DNA from: Cryobacterium sp. PH29-G1
Lineage (GTDB): Bacteria; Actinomycetota; Actinomycetes; Actinomycetales; Microbacteriaceae
NCBI RefSeq assembly: GCF_030063365.1
Contig: NZ_JASISY010000007.1
Coordinates: 62,001-126,000 of the forward strand
Length of the DNA: 64,000 nt
Direction: 5' to 3'
This document shows positions 10,501 to 18,362 of this stretch, in pieces. Every line of letters starts with the position of its first letter. Position 1 is the stretch's first letter. The translations under genes and the position numbers were made by a program. The notes under the pieces are model-generated. The model had not been told where the DNA came from, did not search any database, and was given only the letters and a program-made list of their open reading frames with translations.

Positions 10501-10537
10501 GGCCGAATCCGGCGAGCCGCAGGCACAGTATCTTCAT
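7532..10537 (-). CDS. sbcC: SbcC, ATPase subunit of the SbcCD (Rad50-like) nuclease
   Basis: A 1001-aa SMC-like protein that with SbcD opens DNA hairpins and processes double-strand ends. The Walker A GKTGAGKSS is near residue 35. Two long coiled-coil arms flank a zinc hook with CAVC near residue 520 (GDACAVCGSTAHPEP). The C-terminal half of the ATPase shows LSGGETFLASLALALGLAE, Walker B TLFVDEGFGSLD and the H-loop ISHVDSM. Length matches actinobacterial SbcC. Its ATG overlaps the sbcD stop by four bases (ATGA), so the pair is translationally coupled. Confidence 0.95.
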   Translation of the reverse strand: MKILCLRLAGFGPYKNEEVVDFERFDDDGIFLISGKTGAGKSSILDAICFALYNQVPRFDGGELKLRSDHCEPGDPTFVELDFSINESRYRLRRSPAYERPKKSGTGVTTAAPTAVLQVLDAEGWRGVAAKPGAVGHELDAILPLKVDQFLQVILLAQNRFQRFLLAKTEERRAVLRTLFNTSRFDQLEAALIVRRKGLEERVVETARDLDAHQAAAAQLLQREGLPGAPTAEWFAAAQHELSTDRDAASMRVALSDAELASATDRHDSLQQTHEGQVRRSRAITELGALESRHFDIHRERTDLHAAARAALVWPQICADRDAEVALEVAQAALVAARVERDRVRTPVATGEAAGGAAEHPATALDETLEQIQGVRDGLLGQLGALDDALTSERALPALDAEIAHLLAVQQERSRAEVEARAQVQALPERIETLVAEQAATLLVAARRVDTTNALDRAVLTLEAAETVEQLSTSLLIAQREELTASGDNTAAAAHYEAMLARRFSGFAAELATRLVTGDACAVCGSTAHPEPARHQHEPVTAEDLDRARNAVTTRQGQLLSAQTAVQTVDLRLAEARAVTRGGDLPALLAEHIAATAAHELAGQAAALLPRLEAQLIELRAAMTAATAQLEVIGAERDRAVTAHADRVSHRTTIAERLAVQRGEFDSVHGQVTHLQNHLVIARTLAAALVRVDQCNTVREAAQARVRVQLADEGFASVGEVQHARLDRAESERRTTALRVHDDALAAVSAALAHPDLSDLPDELVDLEPTRLAVIAASAARDAALTTHSSLLERTRTLASIAGRVATLFAASGALQAEYQQVRQLADVVHGDEPNTKRMRLENYVLAAQLEQIVAAANTRLSTMTSGRYTLEHDDSLAFGGARSGLGLAIRDEYTGRARATHSLSGGETFLASLALALGLAEVVTGQAGGITLDTLFVDEGFGSLDSETLETAMSTLDTLRAGGRTIGLISHVDSMKEQIPATLQIVVTDAGYSRIEADDS

Positions 10538-11700
10538 GAGTTGGCCGCCCGGGCGGACTTCTCGGTGAGAAGTTCGGCCACGAGGGCACTTTCAAAGTCG
10601 GTCGGACCGACCCCGTTGCGCACGAAGGCAAGGAAACCAGCGATGATCTCGGGGTCGGTCGTGGCCGAACCGATGCGCTCGGCATAGCTGGTACCGACCG
10701 GATCAACCCGAATAGACGGACGATGCTCGAGCGCGACCGCGTGTGCAAATCGGGCTTGCAGGGCACGCATGGCATCGAGTGGGCGCACCTGGTCGGTGAG
10801 GATGGCTTTCACCCAGTCGCCCTCGTGCTCCACCAGCGAGGCGTCGTCGAGCAACTCGGCGAGCTCGCCCGTGAGCACCACGAGACGGCGCGGTACGGGC
10901 AGGTCGACCCATTCGACCGCGCCCAGACCCTCGGGGCCGAGTTCGACCAGCCAGGCCCCGCGCGGCTTGCCGGCCTCGGAGAAGGAATAGTGCAGGGGCG
11001 CACCGGAATAACGCACCCGTTCGGTGAGGGTCGCGCGCCCGTGAATGTGGCCGAGCGCGACATAGTCACAGCCGTCGAAGACCCCCAGCGGCACGACGTC
11101 GAGCCCGCCGGCGGTTATGTCGCGCTCCACATCGCTCGATTCGGCGGCCGGGGCGATGCCGGCGGCGAAACAGTGCGAGAGTACAACGCTGCGACCCCCG
11201 CGGCGGGCGAGGTCGTCACGAATCTGCGTCATCGCGTAGTTCAACACCTGCTCGTGGGTTTTCAGCAGCACCCCGGGGTGCAAGTGCCGGATCAGTGCGG
11301 GCTCCAAATATGGGATGCCGTAGAAGTGCACCGGTCCGTGCTCGTCAGTGATGGTGATCGGCTCCCGGTATTGTTCGGGCCGCGTCACCACGTGAATGCC
11401 GGCCAGGGCGGCCCATTCCGACTGAAAACCGAGCCGAGTGGCCGAGTCATGGTTACCGCTGGTCATCACCACGGATGCCCCGGCGTCTTTCAGCCGTCGC
11501 AACGTGCCGGTCAGCAGCGCGTAGCTCTCTTTCGATGGCATCGCCGAATCGAACACGTCACCCGCGACCGCCACCACATCCACACCGTGTTGCCGCACCA
11601 GCGCCACGAGGGCGTCGAGCACGACCGCCAGGTGCTCGAGCGTGGAATGCGTGTGGAAGGTGCGCCCGAGGTGCCAGTCCGAGGTGTGCAAAATCTTCAT
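10534..11700 (-). CDS. sbcD: SbcD, nuclease subunit of SbcCD (Mre11-like)
   Basis: A calcineurin-like metallophosphoesterase of 388 aa from ATG 11700 (MKILHTSDWHLGRTFH). Metal-binding motifs run in order: DWHLG, VAGDVFDSAMPS, SGNHDS (general acid His), and later LSHCF and ALGHIHG. It gives the 3'-5' exonuclease and endonuclease activity that SbcC regulates. The frame extends eight codons upstream to a GTG, and ATG 11706 is also possible; none has a strong ribosome-binding site, so the start is uncertain by a few codons. First gene of the sbcD-sbcC operon, divergent from the fructose operon. Confidence 0.94.
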   Translation of the reverse strand: MKILHTSDWHLGRTFHTHSTLEHLAVVLDALVALVRQHGVDVVAVAGDVFDSAMPSKESYALLTGTLRRLKDAGASVVMTSGNHDSATRLGFQSEWAALAGIHVVTRPEQYREPITITDEHGPVHFYGIPYLEPALIRHLHPGVLLKTHEQVLNYAMTQIRDDLARRGGRSVVLSHCFAAGIAPAAESSDVERDITAGGLDVVPLGVFDGCDYVALGHIHGRATLTERVRYSGAPLHYSFSEAGKPRGAWLVELGPEGLGAVEWVDLPVPRRLVVLTGELAELLDDASLVEHEGDWVKAILTDQVRPLDAMRALQARFAHAVALEHRPSIRVDPVGTSYAERIGSATTDPEIIAGFLAFVRNGVGPTDFESALVAELLTEKSARAANS

Positions 11701-11811
11701 ATTCATTACGGTACCGGCGTGCACCGACAGGGCTGAGCGGCAGGACTTGTCCCCGGCCGCCCCAGAGGATTCCCGGACCCCGACACTGACCGGTTTCCCG
11801 GACCGATTCTT

Positions 11812-11859
11812 TGTTTATCTTCTTTTTTCTTGACAAACAAAAATAAACACAGCTAAAGT
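11812..11859 (+). promoter_or_regulatory. Promoter and probable DeoR-type operator of the fructose PTS operon
   Basis: A -35 box TTGACA (11830-11835) is followed 18 bases later by TAAAGT (11854-11859). Inverted half-sites TGTTTAT (11812-11818) and ATAAACA (11843-11849) bracket the -35 box. The stretch is strikingly AT-rich for this genome. The boxes are seen directly; that the neighbouring DeoR-family protein binds the half-sites is inference. Confidence 0.6.
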
Positions 11860-11909
11860 CAATGAAACCAACTTCGTGACCTCGGTCACTCATCGTCGAG
11901 GAGGCAGCC

Positions 11910-12698
11910 ATGTTCGCCGAAGAACGTCAGCTCGTGATCGCCGCGCTCGTGGCGGCTGAGGGTCGGGTCACCGTGACCGACCTCGCCACCCGATTCGGGA
12001 TCACCGCCGAGACGGTTCGCCGTGACCTCGACGCCCTCGAAGCGGCCCGCCAGCTTCGTCGCGTGCACGGCGGCGCCGTCGCCATCGACCACCTGAGCCT
12101 GTCCGAGCCCAGCCTGGAGGAGCGCCAGACGCAGCACCTCGACGAGAAATCGCGCATTGCCGACGCGGCGATGCGCATGCTCCCGGCGAGCCGCACCGGT
12201 TCGATCCTGCTCGACGCCGGCAGTACCACCGAACGCCTCGCCGACCACCTCGCCAGCTGGTCACCGGCCGTTACCGGCGACCAGTTGCTCGTGATCACCA
12301 ATGCGGTGCCGATCGCCGGCCAGCTCTCGCACAATGAGGCGATCCAGTTGCACGTGCTCGGCGGCCGGGTACGGGGGTTGACCAGCGCCATCGTCGGTGC
12401 CGGAACGGTTGCCCAGCTCGGGATGCTCCGACCCGATATCGCCTTCATCGGCGCCAACGGCATCAGCGCCACCTTTGGACTCAGCACTCCCGACACTGTT
12501 GAAGCGGCCGTCAAGTCGGCCATCGTCATGTCGGCCAGGCGCGTCGTCGTGCTGGCCGATGCCAGCAAGCTGGACCAGGATACGCTGGTCTGCTTCGCCG
12601 CCCTCGCTGCGATCGACACCCTGATAACGGATGCTGCGCCATCCGCTGAGCTGGCCGCCGCGCTGTGGGCCGCCGAGGTCGACGTGGTGATCGCATGA
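11910..12698 (+). CDS. DeoR-family transcriptional regulator of the fructose PTS operon
   Basis: A 262-aa regulator. The N-terminal winged helix-turn-helix reads VTDLATRFGITAETVRRDLD (about 21-40), followed by the family signature RRVHGGA. The C-terminal DeoRC sensor domain shows ILLDAGSTTERLA, the usual sugar-phosphate-binding Asp-x-Gly-Ser-Thr-Thr. GAGGAGG at 11898-11904 gives a strong ribosome-binding site for ATG 11910. It is the first gene of fruR-fruK-fruA-ptsI-ptsH and overlaps fruK by four bases. By analogy with corynebacterial FruR it probably represses the operon until fructose 1-phosphate appears. Confidence 0.88.
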   Translation: MFAEERQLVIAALVAAEGRVTVTDLATRFGITAETVRRDLDALEAARQLRRVHGGAVAIDHLSLSEPSLEERQTQHLDEKSRIADAAMRMLPASRTGSILLDAGSTTERLADHLASWSPAVTGDQLLVITNAVPIAGQLSHNEAIQLHVLGGRVRGLTSAIVGAGTVAQLGMLRPDIAFIGANGISATFGLSTPDTVEAAVKSAIVMSARRVVVLADASKLDQDTLVCFAALAAIDTLITDAAPSAELAAALWAAEVDVVIA

Positions 12699-13696
12699 TC
12701 GTCACCCTGACCCCCAACCCGAGCCTGGACCGCACCATCGAGCTGGCCGGCCCGCTGGAGCGCGGCGAAGTGCAGCGCGCCGTCGCCGCCCACAGCGAAC
12801 CCGGCGGCAAGGGCGTCAATATCTGCCGCGCCCTCAACGCGAGCGGTATCAGCACCCTCGCCATCCTGCCCGGCGACGCCGATGACCCGGTGCTGCTCGC
12901 CCTGACCAGCAACCACATCCCGCACGTCGGCCTGCCGATCGGTGCCCCACTGCGCAGCAATGTCGCGATCACCGAACCCGACGGAACGACGACCAAGCTC
13001 AACGAGCCCGGCCCCGCACTGAGCGCACAGCAGCAGCAGTCGCTGATCGAGCTCGTCCTCGATCAGGCGGTCGGCGCCAGCTGGCTCGTATTGGCCGGCT
13101 CGGTGCCGCCGGGTGTGCCCGACGATTTCTATGCCAGCATCATCAGCGAGGTACGCGACCGACTCGGTGCCAACGCCCCGAAGATCGCCGTGGACTCCTC
13201 GGGCGGGCCGCTCGCCGCCGCAGCACTGGCCCACCCGGACCTGCTCAAGCCCAACGCCGAGGAGCTCGCCGAACTGAGCGGGCAATTCGACGCTGACACG
13301 CTCGAGGCAAACCCCGCACGAGTCATCGAGGCGGCCCGCCCACTCATCGCGGGCGGTGTGGGCGCCGTACTGGCCACTCTCGGAGCCAAGGGTGCCGTGC
13401 TCGTCACCGCAGCGGGCAGCTGGCTTGCCAGCACTGCCCCGATGGTCGCCGTGAGCACCGTCGGTGCAGGGGACTCGGCCCTGGCCGGCTACCTGCTCAG
13501 CACCAACGCCGGAGCGAGCGCCCCCGACTGCCTGCGCCAGGCCGCCGCCCACGGCGCCGCCGCAGCGTCCCTCCCCGGCTCCACCGTTCCTGCCCTGCAC
13601 CAAACCGACCCCAGCACCGTCACCGTGACGGACCTTGCACCGGAACCGGCCCTGCCATCGGTGCCGGCCACCCATCCAAAGGAGGATGACCAGTGA
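12695..13696 (+). CDS. fruK: 1-phosphofructokinase
   Basis: A PfkB-family sugar kinase of 333 aa converting fructose 1-phosphate to fructose 1,6-bisphosphate with ATP. It begins MIVTLTPNPSLDRTI and shows the first PfkB signature in PGGKGVNICRALNASG and the second in VGAGDSALAGYL with the catalytic Asp. The ATG at 12695 overlaps the regulator's stop (ATGA) and the gene's own stop overlaps the fruA GTG (GTGA). A sugar 1-phosphate kinase next to a fructose EII fixes the substrate with good confidence. Confidence 0.93.
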   Translation: MIVTLTPNPSLDRTIELAGPLERGEVQRAVAAHSEPGGKGVNICRALNASGISTLAILPGDADDPVLLALTSNHIPHVGLPIGAPLRSNVAITEPDGTTTKLNEPGPALSAQQQQSLIELVLDQAVGASWLVLAGSVPPGVPDDFYASIISEVRDRLGANAPKIAVDSSGGPLAAAALAHPDLLKPNAEELAELSGQFDADTLEANPARVIEAARPLIAGGVGAVLATLGAKGAVLVTAAGSWLASTAPMVAVSTVGAGDSALAGYLLSTNAGASAPDCLRQAAAHGAAAASLPGSTVPALHQTDPSTVTVTDLAPEPALPSVPATHPKEDDQ

Positions 13697-15729
13697 GTGC
13701 ACTGATTACCCCGGAGCTCGTCGCTCTGGACACCGACCTCGGTACCGAACCGAAAGACGTCATTCGGCACCTGGCCGAGCTCGTCGTCGCGTCGGGCCGG
13801 GCCACCGAGATCGACGGGCTCTATGCGGATGCCCTCGCCCGCGAGGCAAAGACCGCCACCGGAATCCCGGGCGGACTCGCCATTCCGCACTGCCGTTCCA
13901 CGGCCGTACTCGAGCCAACGCTCGCCCTCGCCCGCCTGTCGAGCCCGGTCGATTTCGGATCGAAGGACGGACCGGCCGACCTCGTCTTTCTCATTGCCGC
14001 GCCGGAGGGTGCCGACCAGGAGCACTTGAAGATTCTGGCCAAGCTCGCCCGGTCACTCATGAAGAAGAACTTCACCGCCGCGCTGCGGGAAGCACCGACC
14101 GCGCAGCAGATCGTCGAACTCGTCACCAACGTCGTTGCCCCGGTTCCCGCACCGACGGGATCCCCGGCCGCCGGCACTCAGACCGGCGCCGCCGCCGACA
14201 ATGGCAATGCCAATGCCGGCACCGGGCCGGCGTCGACGGGCATGAAGCGCATCGTCGCCGTCACCGCCTGCCCGACCGGTATCGCGCACACCTACATGGC
14301 GGCCGATTCCCTCGTCGCGGCGGCCAAAGCGGTCGGCGTTGACCTGCAGGTTGAGACGCAGGGTTCCGCCGGGGTCACCCCACTCGAACCCTCGGTCATT
14401 GCCGCCGCCGACGCCGTCATCTTCGCCGTCGATGTCGACGTACGCGGCCGGGAACGCTTCGCCGGCCTCCCCGTCATCAACGCCCCGGTCAAACGCGGCA
14501 TCGACGAGCCGGGCCGATTGATCGAGGAGGCCCTCGCGGCCGCCCTCAACCCGAATGCCCGCCGGGTCAGCGGCACCGTCGACCTCGGCGGCGCATCCGA
14601 GGAGAAAAGCGAGCACCTGGGCCAGAAACTCAAGCGCGCCCTGCTCACCGGCGTCAGCTACATGATCCCGTTCGTCGCCGGCGGCGGGCTGCTCATCGCC
14701 CTCGGTTTCCTATTCGGCGGCTACGAGATCACCAAGGTGGCCGACGACGTCGTCATCAACAACAGCCTGTTCAACCTGCCCGAGGGCGGCATGCTCATTT
14801 ATCTGGGGGCGGTCTTCTTCAAGATCGGCGCCCTGTCGATGGGCTTTCTGGTACCGGCACTGGCCGGCTACATCTCCTTCGCCATCGCCGATCGCCCGGG
14901 CATCGCACCGGGCTTCGTCGCCGGCGCCGTCGCCGGATTCATGGGCGCCGGGTTCCTCGGCGGCATCGTGGGCGGTTTGCTCGCCGGCGTCGTCGCGGTG
15001 AGCATCGCAAAAATCGACGTGCCACGCTGGCTGCGCAGCCTGATGCCCGTCGTGATCATTCCCCTGATCGCGTCGATCGTCGCTTCCGGGCTCATGTTCG
15101 TGGTGCTCGGCGGACCGATCGCACTGCTCACGGTAGGTCTGGGCGATTGGCTGAACGGCATGACCGGCGCATCCGCTGTTATTCTCGGCGTGATTCTCGG
15201 CCTCATGATGGCCTTCGACCTCGGCGGACCGGTCAACAAGGTCGCCTACGCCTTCGCCGTCGCCGGCCTCGGCGCGGCAACGCTGGCCAACCAGGCACCC
15301 TGGCAGATCATGGCCGCGGTCATGGCCGCCGGCATGGTTCCGCCGCTCGCCATGGCGCTCGCCACCGTGGTGGACAAGAAGCTGTTCAGCCTCGCCGAGC
15401 GTGAAAACGGCAAAGCGGCCTGGCTGCTCGGGGCGAGCTTCATCTCGGAGGGGGCAATTCCGTTCGCCGCCGCGGACGTGTTCCGGGTGATTCCGGCCAG
15501 CATGCTCGGGGCTGCGGTCACCGGTGGACTGTCGATGGCGTGGAACGTCACCAGCAAGGCGCCGCACGGCGGAGTGTTCGTGTTCTTCGCGATCGACAAC
15601 TTCTGGCTATTCCTGCTCGCGGTTGCAATCGGTACGGTGGTATCAGCGTTCGCCGTGGTCGGACTCAAGCGCTACGCCGTGCGGAAGAGCCCGGTTGAGG
15701 CCGGGGAAGCCGCTCTCGTCAACGCCTGA
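13693..15729 (+). CDS. fruA: Fructose-specific PTS enzyme IIABC
   Basis: A 678-aa fused permease. The IIA domain (about 1-150) has the phosphorylated His in GLAIPHCRST near residue 64. An Ala/Gly-rich linker leads to IIB (about 190-290) with the active Cys in AVTACPTGIAHTYMAADSL, then the IIC membrane domain (about 310-665) with about nine to ten hydrophobic segments. It imports fructose while phosphorylating it to fructose 1-phosphate, the substrate of FruK encoded just before. The GTG start at 13693 has GGAGG in CCAAAGGAGGATGACCA upstream. Confidence 0.95.
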   Translation: MSALITPELVALDTDLGTEPKDVIRHLAELVVASGRATEIDGLYADALAREAKTATGIPGGLAIPHCRSTAVLEPTLALARLSSPVDFGSKDGPADLVFLIAAPEGADQEHLKILAKLARSLMKKNFTAALREAPTAQQIVELVTNVVAPVPAPTGSPAAGTQTGAAADNGNANAGTGPASTGMKRIVAVTACPTGIAHTYMAADSLVAAAKAVGVDLQVETQGSAGVTPLEPSVIAAADAVIFAVDVDVRGRERFAGLPVINAPVKRGIDEPGRLIEEALAAALNPNARRVSGTVDLGGASEEKSEHLGQKLKRALLTGVSYMIPFVAGGGLLIALGFLFGGYEITKVADDVVINNSLFNLPEGGMLIYLGAVFFKIGALSMGFLVPALAGYISFAIADRPGIAPGFVAGAVAGFMGAGFLGGIVGGLLAGVVAVSIAKIDVPRWLRSLMPVVIIPLIASIVASGLMFVVLGGPIALLTVGLGDWLNGMTGASAVILGVILGLMMAFDLGGPVNKVAYAFAVAGLGAATLANQAPWQIMAAVMAAGMVPPLAMALATVVDKKLFSLAERENGKAAWLLGASFISEGAIPFAAADVFRVIPASMLGAAVTGGLSMAWNVTSKAPHGGVFVFFAIDNFWLFLLAVAIGTVVSAFAVVGLKRYAVRKSPVEAGEAALVNA

Positions 15730-15850
15730 GCACCCATCCCGCGCACCGCGCACACCACACACAGCGCACACAGCGCACACCACGACCGCACCACGACCGC
15801 AGCATGGCGCCACCAGGCGCACGCTGGGGTTTCAGGAATCGAGGATGATC

Positions 15851-17578
15851 ATGCAGACGCTTTCCGGCAGTTCCGGTACGAAGCAGAACCCCGCCAGCCG
15901 TTTCGCCGGGGTCGGGGTTAGCCCCGGGCGGGTCATCGGCCCCATTCTTCTGATGCCCCAGGCCGTACCAGAACCGGCCGTGGGCGAGCGGCTGGCCGCA
16001 GGCACGTCGCCGGAGGAAGCATGCGCTGCCCTCCGCACTGCGGCGCAAGCCGTGCAGGTCAACCTCACTGCCCGTTCGGCCGGCGCCTCAGGCGCCGGCC
16101 GAGCGGTGCTCGAGGCTACTGCCCTGATGGCGAACGACCCGATGCTGGTGAAGGCCGCCGTCAAACTGATCACCAACGGTGCCTCCCCGGAACGCGCGAT
16201 CTGGGACGCGGCTGCTTCGGTGGCCGAAATGCTGCACAACCTCGGCGGCTACATGGCCGAGCGGGCGACCGACATTCTGGACGTCCGCCGGCGGATCGTG
16301 GCCGAGCTGCGCGGCGTTCCCGCCCCCGGAATTCCGCATTCGGACACGCCGTTCATTCTGGTCGGCGAAGACCTCGCACCGGCCGACACCGCCACCCTCG
16401 ACCCGGCGAAAGTGCTCGCACTCGTCACTTCGAGCGGCGGTCCGCAATCACACACGGCCATCATCGCCCGGGCCCTCGGGCTTCCGGCGGTGGTCGCGGC
16501 GGTAGGCGTCGACGGCCTCACCGATGGCACCGAGGTGTTCATCGACGGGGCCGCCGGAACCATCCTGGTCGACCCCGGCGCCGACGAGGTCGCCCTCGCC
16601 GCAGCGTGGAAGACGACCTCCGCAGCCCTGGCCGTGTTCGATGGAACCGGACGACTGGCAGACGGCCACCTGGTTCCGCTGCGCTCCAACGTCGGCGGCG
16701 CGCAGGACGCGGTCAAGGCCGCGGCCGCTGGTGCGCAGGGCGTTGGCCTGCTGCGCACCGAGTTCTGTTTTCTGGAGCGCGACACCGAACCGACCCTGGT
16801 CGAACAGGTGGCGGCCTATCGCGGTGTCTTCGACGCGTTCCCCGGAGAAAAAGTCGTCATCCGCACCCTCGACGCCGGCGCCGACAAGCCCCTCCCGTTT
16901 TTGACGGATGCCTCAGAACCCAACCCCGCCCTCGGCGTGCGCGGGTATCGCACCGATTTCACCTCACCGGGCGTACTGGCTCGTCAGCTCGAAGCCATCG
17001 CGCAGGCTGCCGACGGGAGCGAAGCGGATGTGTGGGTGATGGCCCCCATGATCTCCACCGCCGAAGAGGCCGAGCATTTCGCCGGACTCTGCGCGGCCGC
17101 CGGACTGAAGACCCCCGGGGTCATGATCGAAGTCCCGTCGGCGGCGTTGACCGCCGCGAGCATTCTTCGGTTCGTTGATTTCGTCAGTCTCGGCACCAAC
17201 GACCTCACCCAGTACGCCATGGCGGCCGACCGCCAGCTGGGACCGCTCGCCGCCCTGAACACACCGTGGCAGCCCGCGGTGCTTCAGCTGATTCGGCTCA
17301 CCGTTGCCGGGTCGCGCGACGAGGGGCACAACAAACCGGTCGGCGTCTGCGGCGAGGCCGCTGCGGATCCGGCCCTCGCGGTCGTGCTGGTCGGCCTCGG
17401 TGTGGCGACCCTATCGATGACCGCCCGGGCTCTGGCCGCCGTGGCCGCTGTTCTCGGCAGCGTGACCCTCCCCGAGGCGCAGCAGCTGGCCGCGCTCGCC
17501 CTGACGGCGCACTCGGCAGCGGATGCCCGACGCATCGTTCGCGACAAGTTGCCTATTCTTGATCGACTCGGCCTGTAA
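15851..17578 (+). CDS. ptsI: PTS enzyme I (phosphoenolpyruvate-protein phosphotransferase)
   Basis: A 575-aa general PTS enzyme that moves phosphate from PEP to HPr. The phosphorylated His lies in SGGPQSHTAIIARALG (about residue 200). The PEP-binding barrel shows GVGLLRTEFCFL, VIRTLDAGADKPL, GTNDLTQYAMAADR and GVCGEAAADP with the catalytic Cys near 502. ATG 15851 is preferred because GAGG ends six bases upstream; ATG 15845 would add two residues. It begins 121 bases after fruA; the gap contains low-complexity CGCACAC and CACGACCG repeats but no clear terminator. Confidence 0.95.
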   Translation: MQTLSGSSGTKQNPASRFAGVGVSPGRVIGPILLMPQAVPEPAVGERLAAGTSPEEACAALRTAAQAVQVNLTARSAGASGAGRAVLEATALMANDPMLVKAAVKLITNGASPERAIWDAAASVAEMLHNLGGYMAERATDILDVRRRIVAELRGVPAPGIPHSDTPFILVGEDLAPADTATLDPAKVLALVTSSGGPQSHTAIIARALGLPAVVAAVGVDGLTDGTEVFIDGAAGTILVDPGADEVALAAAWKTTSAALAVFDGTGRLADGHLVPLRSNVGGAQDAVKAAAAGAQGVGLLRTEFCFLERDTEPTLVEQVAAYRGVFDAFPGEKVVIRTLDAGADKPLPFLTDASEPNPALGVRGYRTDFTSPGVLARQLEAIAQAADGSEADVWVMAPMISTAEEAEHFAGLCAAAGLKTPGVMIEVPSAALTAASILRFVDFVSLGTNDLTQYAMAADRQLGPLAALNTPWQPAVLQLIRLTVAGSRDEGHNKPVGVCGEAAADPALAVVLVGLGVATLSMTARALAAVAAVLGSVTLPEAQQLAALALTAHSAADARRIVRDKLPILDRLGL

Positions 17579-17662
17579 ACCGTTCGGTTCGGGCCGGTCA
17601 CCCCGTTACACCGCACCACTGGCCCACCCCCCTGCTTGTCCACACTTATCCTGGAGGATCCC

Positions 17663-17941
17663 TTGTCTGAACGAACCGCCGTCATCGCCAGCCGCGTCGG
17701 CCTGCATGCCCGCCCGGCCGGAATATTCGTCGCCGCCGTCGGCGCCCTGCCCCTTGAAGTCACCATCGCCATGGCCGGCGAACCGGCCGACGACGCCATG
17801 GATGCCTCGAGCATCCTCTCGATCATGAGCCTAGGCGCCTCCAACGGAGACACCGTCGTGCTCCGCGCCGATGGGGAGGGTGCCGACGAGGCCCTCGACT
17901 CCCTCGTAAAGATTCTGGAGACTGACCTCGACGCCGAATAG
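17663..17941 (+). CDS. ptsH: HPr phosphocarrier protein
   Basis: A 92-aa protein that carries phosphate from enzyme I to EIIA domains. A TTG start at 17663, preceded by GGAGG at 17653-17657, puts the phosphorylated His exactly at position 15 (SRVGLHARPAG), as in classical HPr; a longer GTG-initiated version would not. The helix-2 region reads SILSIMSLGA, with a Ser at the place of the regulatory Ser-46 of Firmicutes. Actinobacteria usually lack that control, so it may have no role. Last gene of the fructose operon. Confidence 0.94.
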   Translation: MSERTAVIASRVGLHARPAGIFVAAVGALPLEVTIAMAGEPADDAMDASSILSIMSLGASNGDTVVLRADGEGADEALDSLVKILETDLDAE

Positions 17942-17967
17942 ATCCTGCCCCTATTTCGCAACATTCC

Positions 17968-17996
17968 TTGGACTCTCGCACTTAGGTAACTAAGCT
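17968..17996 (+). promoter_or_regulatory. Promoter upstream of the small protein/FHA pair
   Basis: TTGGAC (17968-17973) and TAAGCT (17991-17996) are spaced by exactly 17 bases. The CTTAG-GTAA-CTAAG inverted repeat at 17981-17994 overlaps the -10 box and could be an operator. Confidence 0.5.
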
Positions 17997-18087
17997 AGGT
18001 AAATCTCGACGGGGCGATTATCCCCTCGAGGTCGGCGAAGCGGCCGAACCCGGCACCATCCTGCCTGCGAGTGAAAGGGAACGTATC

Positions 18088-18360
18088 GTGACTGAACGAC
18101 AGACGTATCTGGGCAACGTTGAGAGCACACCAGACTTCGAGGAGCACAGCATCAAGGACTGGGCCGATCTCGGTCAGGAGATGTGGTCTTATCTCACGGG
18201 CAAGGGGGCGGCCATCAATTACAGTTTCATCGACATGATGGTCGAGGTGCCCCGGGATATCGGCCCCGACGCCCCCCGCGCAGTGTGGAAGCTCAACGGC
18301 ACCCTGCGGGTCACGACGAGTGACGAAAAATCTCTCGGCTCAGACCCCTTTCGGAGCTGA
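18088..18360 (+). CDS. Small conserved-looking protein of unknown function, 90 aa
   Basis: A GTG start at 18088 with AAAGGGA about eight bases upstream. The product begins MTERQTYLGNVESTPDFEEH and continues with an acidic, Trp-containing helix (IKDWADLGQEMWSYLTG) and strand-like segments (INYSFIDMMVEVP, WKLNGTLRVTTSD). It has no signal peptide, membrane segment or metal motif. It lies two bases before the FHA-domain gene and they almost certainly share a transcript. I do not recognise a function; the tight coupling suggests a partner or regulator of the FHA protein. Confidence 0.7.
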   Translation: MTERQTYLGNVESTPDFEEHSIKDWADLGQEMWSYLTGKGAAINYSFIDMMVEVPRDIGPDAPRAVWKLNGTLRVTTSDEKSLGSDPFRS

Positions 18361-18362
18361 CC

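Noticed and set aside
11927-13702. Reverse 591-codon frame opposite the fructose regulator and fruK
   Set aside because: Both forward genes are clear family members and the reverse product has no domain.
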